DNA of 64,000 nucleotides from Streptomyces violaceorubidus (lineage in GTDB: Bacteria > Actinomycetota > Actinomycetes > Streptomycetales > Streptomycetaceae). Of the stretch, positions 46,192 through 57,633 are shown piece after piece. Numbering within the stretch: the stretch's first letter is position 1; each line of letters starts with the position of its first letter. Made by a program: the position numbers and the translations under genes. The DNA lies in assembly GCF_000717995.1 (NCBI RefSeq), contig NZ_JODM01000033.1, positions 5,450 to 69,449 of the forward strand, in the 5' to 3' direction. The notes below the pieces were generated by a model, which saw only the letters and a program-made list of their open reading frames with translations, was not told where the DNA came from and searched no databases.

Positions 46192-47457
46192 TCAGCGCGG
46201 GGCGGTGGCCGGCTGCGTGTAGTGGTCGGCGGCCACCCGCGCCATCGCGCCGCCGCGGTCCTCGGCCACGTCCTTAGCGGAGAAGTAGACGTGTCCGCGG
46301 ACCTCCGGGTAGCGGGCGGCCAGCGTCAGGTGCCGGGAGAGTTCGGCCGGGTCCTGCCAGGCGGCGGGCTGGGCCGGGTCCCCGGACTTGTACAGCGCCT
46401 CGCCCACGTACAGCTGGGTGCGGCTGCCCCGCGCGGCCTCGGCCCACCAGGGCAGCAGCTTCGCGTAGTCGGCGCCGTCCTGGCCGATGTTCCAGTACAG
46501 CTGCGGCACGACGTAGTCGATCCAGCCCTCGCGCACCCACTTGCGGGTGTCCGCGTACAGGTCGTCGTAGGTCTGCACGCCGGCCCGGGTGTCGGAGCCG
46601 CGCTCGTCGGTGGCGGCGTTGCGCCAGACGCCGAAGGGGCTGACGCCGAAGCGGGCGGCCGGGCGGACCTCCTTGACGCGTTGCGCGGTCTCCCGCACCA
46701 GCCGGTCGATGTTGTCCCGGCGCCAGTCGGCCTTCGTGGCGAAGCCGGTGCCGAACGTGCCGAAGGTCCCACCGTCGTCGAAGCTCTGGCCCGCCACCGG
46801 ATAGGGGTAGAAGTAGTCGTCGAAGTGGACCCCGTCCACCGCGTACTTCGCCACCGCGTCCATGATGGCGTCCTGCACGAAGGCCCGGACCTCGGGCAGT
46901 CCGGGGTTGTAGTAGAGCTGCCCGCCGTAGGGCACCACCCACCCGGGGTTCTTGCGCGCCGGGTGGGAGGAGACGAGGTGGGCCGGGTCGTCGTGGGTGG
47001 CGACGCGGTACGGGTTGAACCAGGCGTGCAGGTGCAGGCCGCGGGCGTGGGCCTCCTCGACGGCGGTGCCCAGCGGGTCCCAGCCCGGGTCGCGGCCCTG
47101 GCTGCCGGAGAGGTACTGCGACCACGGCTCGTGTGCCGAGGGCCACAGCGCGTCGGCCGTCGGCCGCACCTGGAGGATCACCGTGTTGAGGCCGTGCCGG
47201 ACCGCGTTGTCGAGGTGTCCGATCAGCTCCGCGCGCTGCTCGGCGGCGCGCAGCCCCGCGCGGGTGGGCCAGTCGCGGTTGGCCACGGTGGCCAGCCACA
47301 TCCCCCGCATCCCGGCGGCGGCGCTGCGCGAGGGCGCCGGCGCCGGCTCGGCGAGGTCCCGGGCGGCGGGCGCCGCCGACGCCCCCGATGCCCCGGATGC
47401 CGCCGTGAACGCCGACAACGCCGCCACCGTGAAGGCACGGCGCGAGACACCGCCCAT
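46192..47457 (-). CDS. Secreted GHL10-type glycoside hydrolase (DUF187)
   Basis: 421 residues. Tat-type signal SRRAFTVAALSAFTAASG. The GHL10 barrel: RGMWLATVANRDWPTRAG, LNTVILQVRPTADALWPS, ARGLHLHAWFNPYRVATHDD, YYNPGLPEVRAFVQDAIMDAV, YAVDGVHFDDYFYPYP, RFGVSPFGVWRN and DYVVPQLYWNIG. The family is thought to cut glycans of the cell surface or biofilm; the substrate here is unknown. ATG at 47457 follows GGAGG. It is convergent with DUF1918. Confidence 0.92.
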   Translation of the reverse strand: MGGVSRRAFTVAALSAFTAASGASGASAAPAARDLAEPAPAPSRSAAAGMRGMWLATVANRDWPTRAGLRAAEQRAELIGHLDNAVRHGLNTVILQVRPTADALWPSAHEPWSQYLSGSQGRDPGWDPLGTAVEEAHARGLHLHAWFNPYRVATHDDPAHLVSSHPARKNPGWVVPYGGQLYYNPGLPEVRAFVQDAIMDAVAKYAVDGVHFDDYFYPYPVAGQSFDDGGTFGTFGTGFATKADWRRDNIDRLVRETAQRVKEVRPAARFGVSPFGVWRNAATDERGSDTRAGVQTYDDLYADTRKWVREGWIDYVVPQLYWNIGQDGADYAKLLPWWAEAARGSRTQLYVGEALYKSGDPAQPAAWQDPAELSRHLTLAARYPEVRGHVYFSAKDVAEDRGGAMARVAADHYTQPATAPR

Positions 47458-47632
47458 GTCAAGACCTCCTGAACGCTGTGGATCCGTACGGTCACGGATC
47501 GTGTACGGGCCTCAGCATGCCCGACCCGGGAGACGGATCCGTGACCATTCGGAGGTAACGTGCTCGATCGGAGCAGGCACCGGGGACCCCGGCGTGCCTG
47601 CTGCCAGCCGTGAAGTCAGCGAAAGGGACGAT

Positions 47633-48505
47633 GTGACCGGCATCTCGGGAGATATCGCACGCGTCGGCGTGGTGGGCTGCGGTCAGATGGGAGCGGGCAT
47701 CGCCGAGGTGTGCGCCCGCTCGGGTCTGGAGGTGAGGGTCGCCGAGACCACCGGTGAGGCCCTGGAGATCGGTCGCACCCGGCTGTACAACTCGCTGACC
47801 AAGGCGGCCGAGCGCGGCAAGATCACCGAGGAGGAGCGGGACGCGACGCAGGCGCGCCTCAGCTTCACCACCGACCTCGGCGAGTTCGCCGACCGTGATC
47901 TGGTGATCGAGGCCGTCGTCGAGAACGAGCAGGTCAAGACCGAGATCTTCCAGGTGCTCGATCAGGTCGTGACCCGGCCGGACGCGATCCTGGCCTCGAA
48001 CACCTCCTCGATCCCGCTGGTGAAGCTGGCGGTCGCCACCTCGCGGCCCGACCACGTCATCGGCATCCACTTCTTCAACCCGGCCCCGGTGCAGCAGCTG
48101 GTCGAGCTGATCCCGGCGCTCACCACCTCGGAGGGCACCCTCAGCCGGGCCCAGCTGTTCACCGAGAAGGTGCTCGGCAAGCACGCGATCCGTGCCCAGG
48201 ACCGCTCCGGCTTCGTGGTCAACGCGCTGCTGATCCCCTACCTGCTCTCCGCGATCCGGATGTTCGAGTCGGGCATCGCCAGCCGCGAGGACATCGACAA
48301 CGGCATGGAGATGGGCTGCGCCCACCCCATGGGTCCGCTGAAGCTGGCCGACCTGATCGGCCTGGACACGGTCGCCTCGGTGGCGTACTCGATGTACGAG
48401 GAGTACAAGGAGCCGCTGTACGCCGCTCCCCCGCTGCTCCAGCGCATGGTCGACGCGGGCCGCCTCGGCCGCAAGAGCGGCTCGGGCTTCTACGCCTACG
48501 GCTGA
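47633..48505 (+). CDS. 3-hydroxybutyryl-CoA dehydrogenase
   Basis: 290 residues from GTG at 47633 (GAAAGGGACGAT upstream). NAD-binding VGVVGCGQMGAGIAEVCARSG; LVIEAVVENEQVKTEIFQVLD; catalytic His in GIHFFNPAPVQQLVELI; FVVNALLIPYLLSAIRMFESG; and substrate domain MGCAHPMGPLKLADLIGLDTV. It interconverts acetoacetyl-CoA and 3-hydroxybutyryl-CoA. In Streptomyces such enzymes serve butyryl-CoA supply for polyketides or beta-oxidation. Convergent with the NUDIX gene, overlapping by 10 bp. Confidence 0.93.
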   Translation: MTGISGDIARVGVVGCGQMGAGIAEVCARSGLEVRVAETTGEALEIGRTRLYNSLTKAAERGKITEEERDATQARLSFTTDLGEFADRDLVIEAVVENEQVKTEIFQVLDQVVTRPDAILASNTSSIPLVKLAVATSRPDHVIGIHFFNPAPVQQLVELIPALTTSEGTLSRAQLFTEKVLGKHAIRAQDRSGFVVNALLIPYLLSAIRMFESGIASREDIDNGMEMGCAHPMGPLKLADLIGLDTVASVAYSMYEEYKEPLYAAPPLLQRMVDAGRLGRKSGSGFYAYG

Positions 48506-49038
48506 TCGCGCCCGAGCCTGAGGTGGTGCAGCAGGAGCAACGCGGCCGCCATGTTGGCGGCCGGGACCTCCCCGCGGGCGACCAGGTCGGGGGCGAGCTT
48601 GAGGGGGGCCCATTCCCGGCGCTCGGACTCGAAGTCGTCCACGGGGTGGCCGACGTACGTGCCCTCGTCGGCCCAGTAGACGTGGTGCCGGGCGTCGGTG
48701 AGGCCGTTGGAGGGCTCCACGCTCATCAGGTGGTGCAGGGGCCCTGGCCGCCAGCCGGTCTCCTCCTCCAGCTCCCTGGCCGCCGCCGCCGCGACGTCCT
48801 CGCCGTCCTCGACGACGCCGGCCGCGAGTTCCCAGCCCCAGCTGTCGGTGATGAAGCGGTGCCGCCACAGCAGGAGGACCTCGTCCGCCTCGTTCACGAC
48901 CGTGGCCACGGCCACCGGACGCATCCGTATCAGGAAGTGGTCGAGGTGCCGGCCGTCCGGTAGGGCGACGTCGGCAAGATGGACGCTGAACCAGCGATTC
49001 GAGTACACATTTTGTTCAGTCTCTTTCGTCCACTGCAC
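48496..49038 (-). CDS. NUDIX hydrolase
   Basis: 180 residues from GTG at 49038 after AAAGGTGG. The Nudix box is AAGVVEDGEDVAAAAARELEEETGW (GX5EX7REUXEEXGU), complete with metal-binding glutamates. Preceding strands: HFLIRMRPVAVATVVNEADEVLLLWRHRF. A role in ADP-ribose or nucleotide-sugar hydrolysis is plausible but not shown. The 3' end overlaps the dehydrogenase gene. Confidence 0.9.
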   Translation of the reverse strand: MQWTKETEQNVYSNRWFSVHLADVALPDGRHLDHFLIRMRPVAVATVVNEADEVLLLWRHRFITDSWGWELAAGVVEDGEDVAAAAARELEEETGWRPGPLHHLMSVEPSNGLTDARHHVYWADEGTYVGHPVDDFESERREWAPLKLAPDLVARGEVPAANMAAALLLLHHLRLGRDQP

Positions 49039-49183
49039 GGTTCTGCCACCTTTCTTTGAGTAGGTGGCAATATCGCAGCAGCAGCGCCCCGGCAGGAGGC
49101 GTACGGCGATCGCTCACGGCGCAGGAACGGGCGCAGTAACGGGCGCAGGGACAGGCCCGCGGGGGCCGCGCGGACCGGCCCGT

Positions 49184-50524
49184 CTACAGCGGCACGCGCA
49201 GGGCCCCGTCGATGAGTTCGGCGGCCTCGGCCGTGCCCGCGCACCCGCTGCTCACCAGGTGCTCACGCACCGCCCGCAGCCGGTCGCGCAGCCGCTGGGA
49301 CTCCATTCCCCGGGCCTGCTCGGCCATCCGCACGGCCGTGGCGACCGCCTTGTCGGCGTGGCCCTGGCGCAGCTCGATCGTGCTGAGCATCGCGAGCCGG
49401 TGCACCCGGCCCCGGTCGTGCGCGGGCGTGTCGACGGCCGCCGCCGCGTGCTCCCCGGCCGCCGCGAGTTCGCCGAGGCTCAGCAGGGCCTCCGCCACCT
49501 GGACGTTGACCAGTCCGGGCTGGACATAGCCGGTCTCGTCGGGCTCGTACCCGCGCCGGATGCGCTCGGCGGCCCGCTCGGCCCGGCGGATGCAGGTCAG
49601 CGCGCCGCTGCCGTCGCCCAGGTGCGCGTACGCCTTCGCCTGCATCGCGTACAGGTCGGAGGCGAGCGCCGGGGTGATGTGCCGTCCGGCGGCGCGCAGC
49701 GCGGCCTCGGCGAAGGCCACGGCCTGCCGGTACTCCCGCGTGAACAGCGCCTGGTTGACCAGCAGCGCGATGACGTAGGCGCCGAGCCCCCGGTCGCCGC
49801 TGGCCTTGGCGAGCCGCAGCGCCTGGTGGAAGTAGCGCTGGGCCAGGCCGTGCGCGTCGGAGTCGTACGCACAGATCCCGGCGACCGCGACCAGGCCCCC
49901 GGTGGCCCGGTGCAGCTGACGCCCGGTGGCGTCGGTGTAGCTGCCGCGCAGCAGGGGCGCGGCCTCGGAGTTGAGGAAGCCGACGATGCGGGCGCGGGTC
50001 GCGATGCCACCGGCCTTGCGGTACATCTGTTCGTAGTGCGTGCGGGCGCAGCGCACCATCTCCAGGTCGGCCGCGGTGACCCGGTGCCGCCCGCCGCGGG
50101 AGACGTCGGTGTCCTCGGGCGGGTTCTCCCACTCCCACACCGGCATCACGGCGGGCGTGCCGGTGAGGGCCGGGGCGCCCAGGATGTGCGGGCGCCGCTG
50201 CTGGTCGGAGCGCCACAGGGCGGTCGCGCGCTCCACGAACCCGGACAGCGAGCCGGTGTGCGGGGCGGCGGGTTCGCCGGGCACGCCGAGGCCGATGTCG
50301 TCGAGGGTGACGGGCCGGTGCAGCCGGGACGCGAGGACCTCGCAGATCAGGTCGGGCACCTGGCCGCGCGGCCGCTGCCCCTTCAACCACCGTGCGACGG
50401 CGGTGTGTTCGTATCTCAGTGCGAGCCCGCGCGCCCGGCCCGTCTGGTTGACGTGCGCGGCCAGTCCCGCGTGCGAGATCCCGGCCTCGTCGAGGATCGC
50501 GTCGAGCAGGGTGTTGGGCTGCAT
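49184..50524 (-). CDS. XRE-type regulator with TPR-like repeats (NsdA-like)
   Basis: 446 residues. N-terminal HTH-like part: AILDEAGISHAGLAAHVNQTGRARGLALRYEHTAVARWLKGQRPRGQVPDLICEVLASRL (read in pieces). From about residue 150 a run of helical pairs follows, with TPR character (GLAQRYFHQALRLAKASGDRGLGAYV, AEALLSLGELAAAGEHAAAAV, AMLSTIELRQGHADKAVATAV). The layout resembles NsdA-type regulators of sporulation and antibiotics in Streptomyces. It stands alone between repeat-bearing gaps. Targets unknown. Confidence 0.82.
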   Translation of the reverse strand: MQPNTLLDAILDEAGISHAGLAAHVNQTGRARGLALRYEHTAVARWLKGQRPRGQVPDLICEVLASRLHRPVTLDDIGLGVPGEPAAPHTGSLSGFVERATALWRSDQQRRPHILGAPALTGTPAVMPVWEWENPPEDTDVSRGGRHRVTAADLEMVRCARTHYEQMYRKAGGIATRARIVGFLNSEAAPLLRGSYTDATGRQLHRATGGLVAVAGICAYDSDAHGLAQRYFHQALRLAKASGDRGLGAYVIALLVNQALFTREYRQAVAFAEAALRAAGRHITPALASDLYAMQAKAYAHLGDGSGALTCIRRAERAAERIRRGYEPDETGYVQPGLVNVQVAEALLSLGELAAAGEHAAAAVDTPAHDRGRVHRLAMLSTIELRQGHADKAVATAVRMAEQARGMESQRLRDRLRAVREHLVSSGCAGTAEAAELIDGALRVPL

Positions 50525-50802
50525 GGGTGCCCCCCGGTGAATCGGTGCCGACAGCGTAGTGCGTCGGTCCTCACACGGGGTGTGAACGGAGTACGCGCGA
50601 CCGCAGCGTGTGCGCGCTGTCGCGGAGAGTGCCGGGCCGGTTGACTGAAGGGCCTCGAAAGAGGCCGGCCGGGCCGCCGGCTCCCCCTCGTACAGTGCGG
50701 CGGCCCGTATCCACGCCGTCCGCCCGGCTGCCTGCCCGACACTCCGTGGCGGGGCGGACGGCTCCGCCGGCCGGAGAGGCGGTCAAACGCCGTTCAGGTG
50801 AT
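50525..50802. other. Gap upstream of TPR regulator
   Basis: It holds the regulator's promoter and GC-rich inverted repeats (for example GGCCTCG...CGAAAGAGGCC near 50651). No gene was supported. It continues into the dispersed repeat at 50803. Confidence 0.45.
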
Positions 50803-50885
50803 GCCCAAGGGGCGCGGGGAACTGCGCGACCGGCCACCGACTGCCCGCAGCCGCCGAACCGGCAAAAACCCCACGCCCCTTGGGC
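50803..50885. repeat. Dispersed GGGGCGCGGGG intergenic repeat, copy 2
   Basis: Perfect 12-bp ends GCCCAAGGGGCG (50803-50814) and CGCCCCTTGGGC (50874-50885) enclose GGGGAACTGCGCGACCGGCC and CCCGCAGCCG. It can fold into a long hairpin and sits 11 bp past the pheT stop, so it may act as the pheST terminator. Confidence 0.8.
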
Positions 50886-50896
50886 GAACCGAACCG

Positions 50897-53409
50897 CTAG
50901 CTGCGCAGCACCGCTCCGACCCGCTCGCCCGCGAGGGCGACCGCGGCATCGCGGGCAGCGGAGGCCTCGTCGACCGTCAGCGTCCGGTCCCCCGCGCGGA
51001 AGCGCAACGCGTAGGCCAGGGACTTGCGCCCCTCACCCAGCTGCTCCGCGTTGTCGTACACGTCGAACAGCCGGATGGACTCCAGCAGTTCACCCGCGCC
51101 CTCGCGCAGCGCCGCCTCGACGTCCGCCGCCGGGACGAACTCCTCGACGACCAGGGCGACGTCCTGTGTGGCGACCGGGAAGGTGGAGATGCCCGGCGCC
51201 TGCGGGGTGTCCTGGCCGACCCGCGCCACGGCGTCGAGGTCCAGCTCCGCCGCGCAGGTCCGCGCGGGCAGGCCCAGCGTCTTCAGGACCCGCGGGTGCA
51301 GCTCACCCGCGTGCCCGATCACGCGCTCCTCGCCGTCCACGGTGACCGTCAGTTCGGCGCAGCGGCCCGGGTGCCACGGGCCGTACTGGCCCTTGCGGAC
51401 GCCCAGTTCGGCCCCGGCCTCGCGGGCGACGCCGCGGGCGGCCTCGACCGCGTCGGCCCAGTCGGCCGGGCGGCCCTTGCCCCACCAGCCGGCCTGCTCG
51501 CGGGCGCCGGCCAGGACCACGGCGACGTGCCGTGGCTGGTCGGGCAGCGCGGCGTCCAGCGCGGCGAGGTCGTCCTCGCTGGGGCGCCGGTCGACGGGCA
51601 GGTTGGCGGCGACCCGCTGCTCGTCGCGCGGGTGGAAGACCAGGCCGGTCTCGAAGAGGGCCAGGTCGTGCGCGCCCCGGCCGTCGTTGCGGCGCAGCGC
51701 CCCGAGCAGGCCCGGCAGCAGCGAGGTCCGCAGCGCGGGCTCCTCGTCGCTGAGCGGGTTGACCAGCCTGACGACGCGGCGGGCCGGGTCGTCGGCGTCG
51801 AGACCGAGCTGGTCGAAGACCTGCTCGGACACGAACGGGTAGTTCAGCGCCTCGACGTAACCGGCGCCGGCCAGCGCCCGCCCGACGCGGCGGTGCAGCC
51901 GCTGGCGGGAGGTGAGGCCGCGGCCCGCCGGGGGCCGGGGCAGCGTGGAGGGCAGGTTCTCGTAGCCCTCCAGGCGGATGACCTCTTCGGCGAGGTCGTT
52001 CGGGTCGGTGAGGTCGGGGCGCCAGGACGGCACGGTGACGATCAGCTCGTCCTGGCCGTAGACGTCGCAGCCGACCTCCTGGAGGCGGCGTACGACGATC
52101 TCGCGGCCGTACTCCACACCCGCGACCCTGTCCGGGTGGTCGGCCGCCACGGTGATCGTGTGCGGCACGGGCGGGGCACTGATCTCGGTGACGCCGGACT
52201 CGGCGGTGCCGCCCGCGAGCAGCACCAGCAGGTCGACGGTGCGCTGCGCGGCAGCGGCGGCGGCCTGCGGGTCGACGCCGCGCTCGAAGCGGCGGGACGC
52301 CTCGGAGGAGAGCTTGTGCCGGCGGGCGGTGCGGGCGATGGCCACCTGGTCGAAGTGGGCGGCCTCGATGACCACGTCACTCGTCGCCTTCTCGGTGTCG
52401 CCGTGGTCCGCGATCTCCGTGTTGGCGCCGCCCATGACACCGGCGAGGCCGATCGGGCCGCGGTCGTCGGTGATGACCAGGTCCTCGGCGTGCAGCTTCC
52501 GCTCGACGCCGTCGAGGGTGACGATCTTCTCGCCCTCCTGGGCCCGGCGCACGCCGATGGTGCCCTGGACCAGGGACCGGTCGTAGGCGTGCAGGGGCTG
52601 GCCCAGCTCCATCATCACGTAGTTGGTGACGTCGACGGCGAGCGAGATCGGGCGCATGCCGACCTTCTGCAGGCGCCGCTGGAGCCAGATCGGCGAGCGG
52701 GCCTCGGGGCTGAGGCCGGTCACGGTGCGGGCGGTGAAGCGGTCGCAGCCGGTGGGGTCGGCGATCTTCACCGGGTAGCCGTAGGCGTTCGGGCCCGGCA
52801 CGTCGAGCAGGGCCGGGTCGCGCAGCGGCAGGCCGTAGGCGATGGCGGCCTCGCGGGCGACGCCGCGGATGGACAGGCAGTCGCCGCGGTTGGCGGTGAC
52901 GGCGATGTCCAGCACCTCGTCGACCAGTTCCAGCAGCTCGATGGCGTCCTTGCCGACCTCGGTCTCCGGCGGGAGCACGATGATGCCGTGGGTGCCGTCG
53001 TCGCCCATGCCCAGCTCGTCGCTGGAGCAGATCATGCCGTGGGACGTCTTGCCGTAGGTCTTGCGGGCGGAGATCGAGAAGCCGCCGGGCAGGGTGGCGC
53101 CGGGCAGGACCACGACGACCTTGTCGCCGACGGCGAAGTTCCGGGCGCCGCAGACGATCTCCTGCGGCTCACCGGTGCCGTTGGCCTGTCCGACGTCCAC
53201 GGTGCAGAACCGGATCGGCTTCTTGAAGCCCTCCAGCTCCTCGATGGTCAGCACCCGGCCGACGACGAGGGGGCCCTTGAGGTCGGCGCCCAGGTGTTCG
53301 ACGGTCTCGACCTCGAGGCCGGCCGAAATCAGCTTGGCCTGCACGTCGCGGCCGGTCTCGGTGGCCGGCAGGTCGACGTACTCCCGCAGCCAGGAAAGCG
53401 GGACCCGCA

Positions 53410-53410
<1 letters not shown>
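50897..53410 (-). CDS. pheT: Phenylalanyl-tRNA synthetase beta subunit
   Basis: 837 residues, the normal length. Start [15 protein letters not shown]; tRNA-binding OB domain [16 protein letters not shown]...[12 protein letters not shown] (about 40-150); B3/B4 editing domain; B5 with [22 protein letters not shown]; catalytic-like core with [20 protein letters not shown]-terminal FDX-ACB anticodon-binding domain ([39 protein letters not shown]). With PheS it charges tRNA-Phe. Its ATG overlaps the pheS stop by one base (TGATG). Confidence 0.97.
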
Positions 53411-54651
<1,241 letters not shown>

Positions 54652-54712
54652 CTAACGGGGCGGTGGAACGCGGATTACGCCCGTGGGGGTCGTCGGCCGC
54701 CTCTGGTGCTGC

Positions 54713-55852
54713 TCAGGTGAGGTACGCCGGGGCCGCCACGGGCAACGTGAATCGGAACTCCGCGCCGCCGCCGGGGGCGCGGCCGACCGTGATGGTGCCG
54801 CCGTGGGCTTCGACGATGCCCTTGACGATGTACAGCCCGAGGCCGGTGCCACCGCGCTTGCTGCCCCGCCAGAAGCGGGTGAAGACGCGGTTCATGGATT
54901 CCTCCGGGATGCCTGCCCCCTCGTCGCTCACCGTGACCGACGTGCCGGTGTCCTCCCCCTCTCGGGGCGACGCCGTGGGCGTGATGTCAATGGTGACCGT
55001 TCCCTCGCCGTGCCGCACGGCATTTTCCAGCAGGTTGCTCAGCACCTGGTCGACCTTGTCGGGGTCGGCCCACAGGTCGGGCAGCGGATGGGCGAGGCGG
55101 AGCAGGAACCGGTCGGCCTCCTGGCCGGCGGCGACGTACGCCTGGATGTGCCGGCCGACGGCGGCGCCGATGTCGACGGGCTGGCGGCGCAGCTCCAGGC
55201 GGCCGGAGTCGATCCGGGAGATGTCGAGCAGCTCGGCGATGAGGCGGGTGACACGGTCGGCGTCGGCGTCGACGGTCTCCAGCATCAGCCGCTTCTGGTC
55301 GTCGGTGAACCTCTCCCACTTGGCCAGCAGGGTCGCCGTGAAGCCCTTGACGGAGGTGAGCGGGGAGCGCAGTTCGTGGGCGACGGTGGCGATCAGCTCG
55401 GCGTGGCTGCGCTCGGTGCGGCGGCGGGCCTCGGTATCGCGCAGGGTGACGACGACGCGGTGGACGGGGCCGAGGCGTTCGCCGCGCACGTAGCGGGCGG
55501 TGACCAGGACCTCCCGTCCGCCGGGGAGCAGCAGGTTGCGCTCGGGCTGGCGGACGCGGATGGCGAGGCCGCCGTAGGGGTCGGTGAGCTGCCACCAGCG
55601 CCGGCCCTCCAGGTCCTCCAGGGGCAGTGCGCTCTCCAGGGACCGGCCGAGCGCCTCGGCGGCGGGGGTGGCGGTGATGCGGACGGCGGCCGCGTTGAAG
55701 CAGATGACCCGGCCGTGCTCGTCGGCGACGACCAGGCCGTCGGGCAGCTGGTCCGGGTCTACGCCGAGGTCGGCGAGGTCGCCGGGCGTGCGGGGCGCGG
55801 GCGGACGCGGCACCTGGCGTGCTCCCGGTGCGCTGCTCGTGCCGACGCTCAT
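54713..55852 (-). CDS. PAS-domain sensor histidine kinase
   Basis: 379 residues, no transmembrane helix. PAS-like domain about 30-140 (LPDGLVVADEHGRVICFNAAAVRITATPAAEALGRSL). HisKA with LIATVAHELRSPLTSVKGF (His near 159). HATPase: DKVDQVLSNLLENAVRHGEG (N box), VSDEGAGIPEESMNRVFTRFWRGSKRGGTGLGLYIVKGIVEAHGG (G boxes, in pieces). It probably senses a cytosolic signal. No response regulator is adjacent, so it is an orphan. ATG 55852. It sits between pheS and a methyltransferase gene. Confidence 0.92.
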   Translation of the reverse strand: MSVGTSSAPGARQVPRPPAPRTPGDLADLGVDPDQLPDGLVVADEHGRVICFNAAAVRITATPAAEALGRSLESALPLEDLEGRRWWQLTDPYGGLAIRVRQPERNLLLPGGREVLVTARYVRGERLGPVHRVVVTLRDTEARRRTERSHAELIATVAHELRSPLTSVKGFTATLLAKWERFTDDQKRLMLETVDADADRVTRLIAELLDISRIDSGRLELRRQPVDIGAAVGRHIQAYVAAGQEADRFLLRLAHPLPDLWADPDKVDQVLSNLLENAVRHGEGTVTIDITPTASPREGEDTGTSVTVSDEGAGIPEESMNRVFTRFWRGSKRGGTGLGLYIVKGIVEAHGGTITVGRAPGGGAEFRFTLPVAAPAYLT

Positions 55853-55902
55853 CCCCGTACCCCACCTCTCAACCGCGCAGGGGCCTTGAGCTGGTCACCC
55901 TA

Positions 55903-56751
55903 CTAGCTCTCGGTGACGGAGCGGCACCCTCCGGCGGCACGCTGTGCACGCGCCGACGCGTAGAGACATACGGCGGCGGCGGTCGCGAGGTTCAGGCTCT
56001 CCGCCTTCCCGTGGATCGGGACGCGCAGGACGGCGTCGGTGAGGGCGCGGGTCTCCTCCGGGAGCCCCCAGGCCTCGTTGCCGAACACCCAGGCGGTGGG
56101 GCCGCCCATGGTGCCCGCGTCCAGCTCGGTGTCGAGGTCGTCCGCACCCGCGCCGTCGGCGGCGAGCACCCGCACGCCGGCGTCCCGCAGCCCGGCGACG
56201 GCCCGCTCGACGGGGACCCCGACGGCGACCGGCAGGTGGAACAGGGACCCGACGGAGGCGCGTACGGCCTTCGGGTTGTACAGGTCGACGGAGGCGTCGG
56301 TGAGCACGACCGCCTCGGCGCCGGCGGCGTCGGCGCAGCGCAGCACCGTCCCCGCGTTGCCGGGGTCCCGAACGTGTGCGAGGACGGCGACGAGCTTGGG
56401 CCGGGCGGCGAGGATCTCCTCGAAGGGCGTGTCCACGAACCGGCAGACCCCGACCAGCCCTTGCGGGGTGACGGTGGTGGAGATGTCCTCGATCACCGCG
56501 TCGGCGGCGAGGTGCACCCGGGCGCCGACGTCACGCGCGGCCCCGACGATGTCGGCGTACCGCTCCGCGGCCTCGACGGTGGCGAACAGCTCGACCAGCG
56601 TCTCCCCGTACCCGGCGGCCTCCCGCACGGCCTGCGGCCCCTCGGCCAGGAACAGCCGTTCCTTCCCCCGGAAGTTCCGCTTGCCGAGCCGCCGGGCGGC
56701 GGCGACACGGGGGGACCGGGGGGAGATCAGCTCGGGGCTGACAGGACGCAC
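55903..56751 (-). CDS. TrmH/SpoU-family RNA methyltransferase
   Basis: 282 residues, GTG 56751. N-terminal L30e-like substrate-binding part (GKRNFRGKERLFLAEGPQAVREAA) and SPOUT domain: VLAHVRDPGNAGTVLRCADAAGAEAVVLTD, AWVFGNEAWGLPEETRAL and RVPIHGKAESLNLATAAAVCLYA. It should add ribose 2'-O-methyl groups to rRNA or tRNA. It differs from the TrmH-type gene near 8 kb and has the RlmB-like extension. Position next to pheS and rplT fits a translation role. Confidence 0.92.
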   Translation of the reverse strand: MRPVSPELISPRSPRVAAARRLGKRNFRGKERLFLAEGPQAVREAAGYGETLVELFATVEAAERYADIVGAARDVGARVHLAADAVIEDISTTVTPQGLVGVCRFVDTPFEEILAARPKLVAVLAHVRDPGNAGTVLRCADAAGAEAVVLTDASVDLYNPKAVRASVGSLFHLPVAVGVPVERAVAGLRDAGVRVLAADGAGADDLDTELDAGTMGGPTAWVFGNEAWGLPEETRALTDAVLRVPIHGKAESLNLATAAAVCLYASARAQRAAGGCRSVTES

Positions 56752-56788
56752 TCTTGCTCACCTTCACATCTGAATCGTCGTGGACTGC

Positions 56789-56876
56789 AACGCGCCCAAA
56801 GGGGCGCGGGGCTGCATCCATGTGCGGCTCCGCCGCGTGGGCGCGACAAGCCACAACGGCCCCGCAGCCGAAATCG
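56789..56876. repeat. Dispersed GGGGCGCGGGG intergenic repeat, copy 3 (long form)
   Basis: Starts GCGCCCAAAGGGGCGCGGGG, then carries a longer insert (GCGGCTCCGCCGCGTGGGCG) before the shared GCGCGAC, CCACAACGG and CCCGCAGCCG end. It lies between the methyltransferase start and the rplT terminator. Confidence 0.7.
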
Positions 56877-56894
56877 AACCGGACGGGCGGCAAC

Positions 56895-56933
56895 CGAAGG
56901 GACCCGCAGGCTTCAAGCCTGCGGGTCCCTTCG
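56895..56933. terminator. Terminator of infC-rpmI-rplT
   Basis: A 19-bp perfect inverted repeat (56895-56913 with 56915-56933) 26 bp past the rplT stop. The loop is effectively TTCAA. Confidence 0.88.
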
Positions 56934-56958
56934 ACAACCGGCTAGAGCCAGCGCAGCG

Positions 56959-57342
56959 TCACGCCGCCTTCGGCGCGTTCACGTCGCTCGGCAGCGCCTT
57001 CTGCGCGACCTCGACGAGCGCGGCGAACGCGTTCGGGTCGTTGACGGCCAGCTCGGCGAGGATCTTGCGGTCGACCTCGACGTTGGCGGCCTTCAGGCCC
57101 TGGATGAAGCGGTTGTACGTGATGCCGTTGGCGCGGGCAGCGGCGTTGATGCGCTGGATCCACAGCTGGCGGAAGTCACCCTTGCGCTTCTTGCGGTCGT
57201 TGTAGTTGTAGACCAGCGAGTGGGTGACCTGCTCCTTGGCCTTGCGGTACAGGCGCGAACGCTGACCGCGGTAGCCGGAGGCCTGCTCGAGGATCGCCCG
57301 GCGCTTCTTGTGGGCGTTGACTGCCCGCTTGACGCGTGCCAC
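56959..57342 (-). CDS. rplT: 50S ribosomal protein L20
   Basis: 127 residues, GTG 57342 after AAGGAG. Typical L20: [38 protein letters not shown] at the N-terminus, [23 protein letters not shown], and [15 protein letters not shown] [11 protein letters not shown]. It binds 23S rRNA early in 50S assembly. Last gene of infC-rpmI-rplT. In other bacteria L20 represses this operon; nothing in the sequence shows that here. Confidence 0.97.
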   Translation of the reverse strand: MARVKRAVNAHKKRRAILEQASGYRGQRSRLYRKAKEQVTHSLVYNYNDRKKRKGDFRQLWIQRINAAARANGITYNRFIQGLKAANVEVDRKILAELAVNDPNAFAALVEVAQKALPSDVNAPKAA

Positions 57343-57438
57343 TTGATAACTCCTTGTAGCGGGGCCGCGGTGATCTCACACGGCCCGGTATCGATGGGGT
57401 CCCGGTCCTGCCGTACGGCGCTCAGTGGCGCCCGTACG

Positions 57439-57633
57439 TCACTTGCCGAGAAGCTTCTTGATCTTCGCGGCGTCGCCCGGGGCCATCTCGGCGTTGCCGG
57501 TGAGGCGACGCGTCACGCGGGACGACTTGTGCTCGAGCAGGTGGCGCTTGCCGGCGCGCTCACGGAGCACCTTGCCGGAGCCGGTGATCTTGAAGCGCTT
57601 GCTGGCACCGCTGTGCGACTTGTTCTTCGGCAT
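57439..57633 (-). CDS. rpmI: 50S ribosomal protein L35
   Basis: 64 residues with the L35 pattern [20 protein letters not shown] and [21 protein letters not shown]. Basic throughout, as expected for a 23S-rRNA binder. Middle gene of the infC-rpmI-rplT unit, 96 bp before rplT. Confidence 0.97.
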   Translation of the reverse strand: MPKNKSHSGASKRFKITGSGKVLRERAGKRHLLEHKSSRVTRRLTGNAEMAPGDAAKIKKLLGK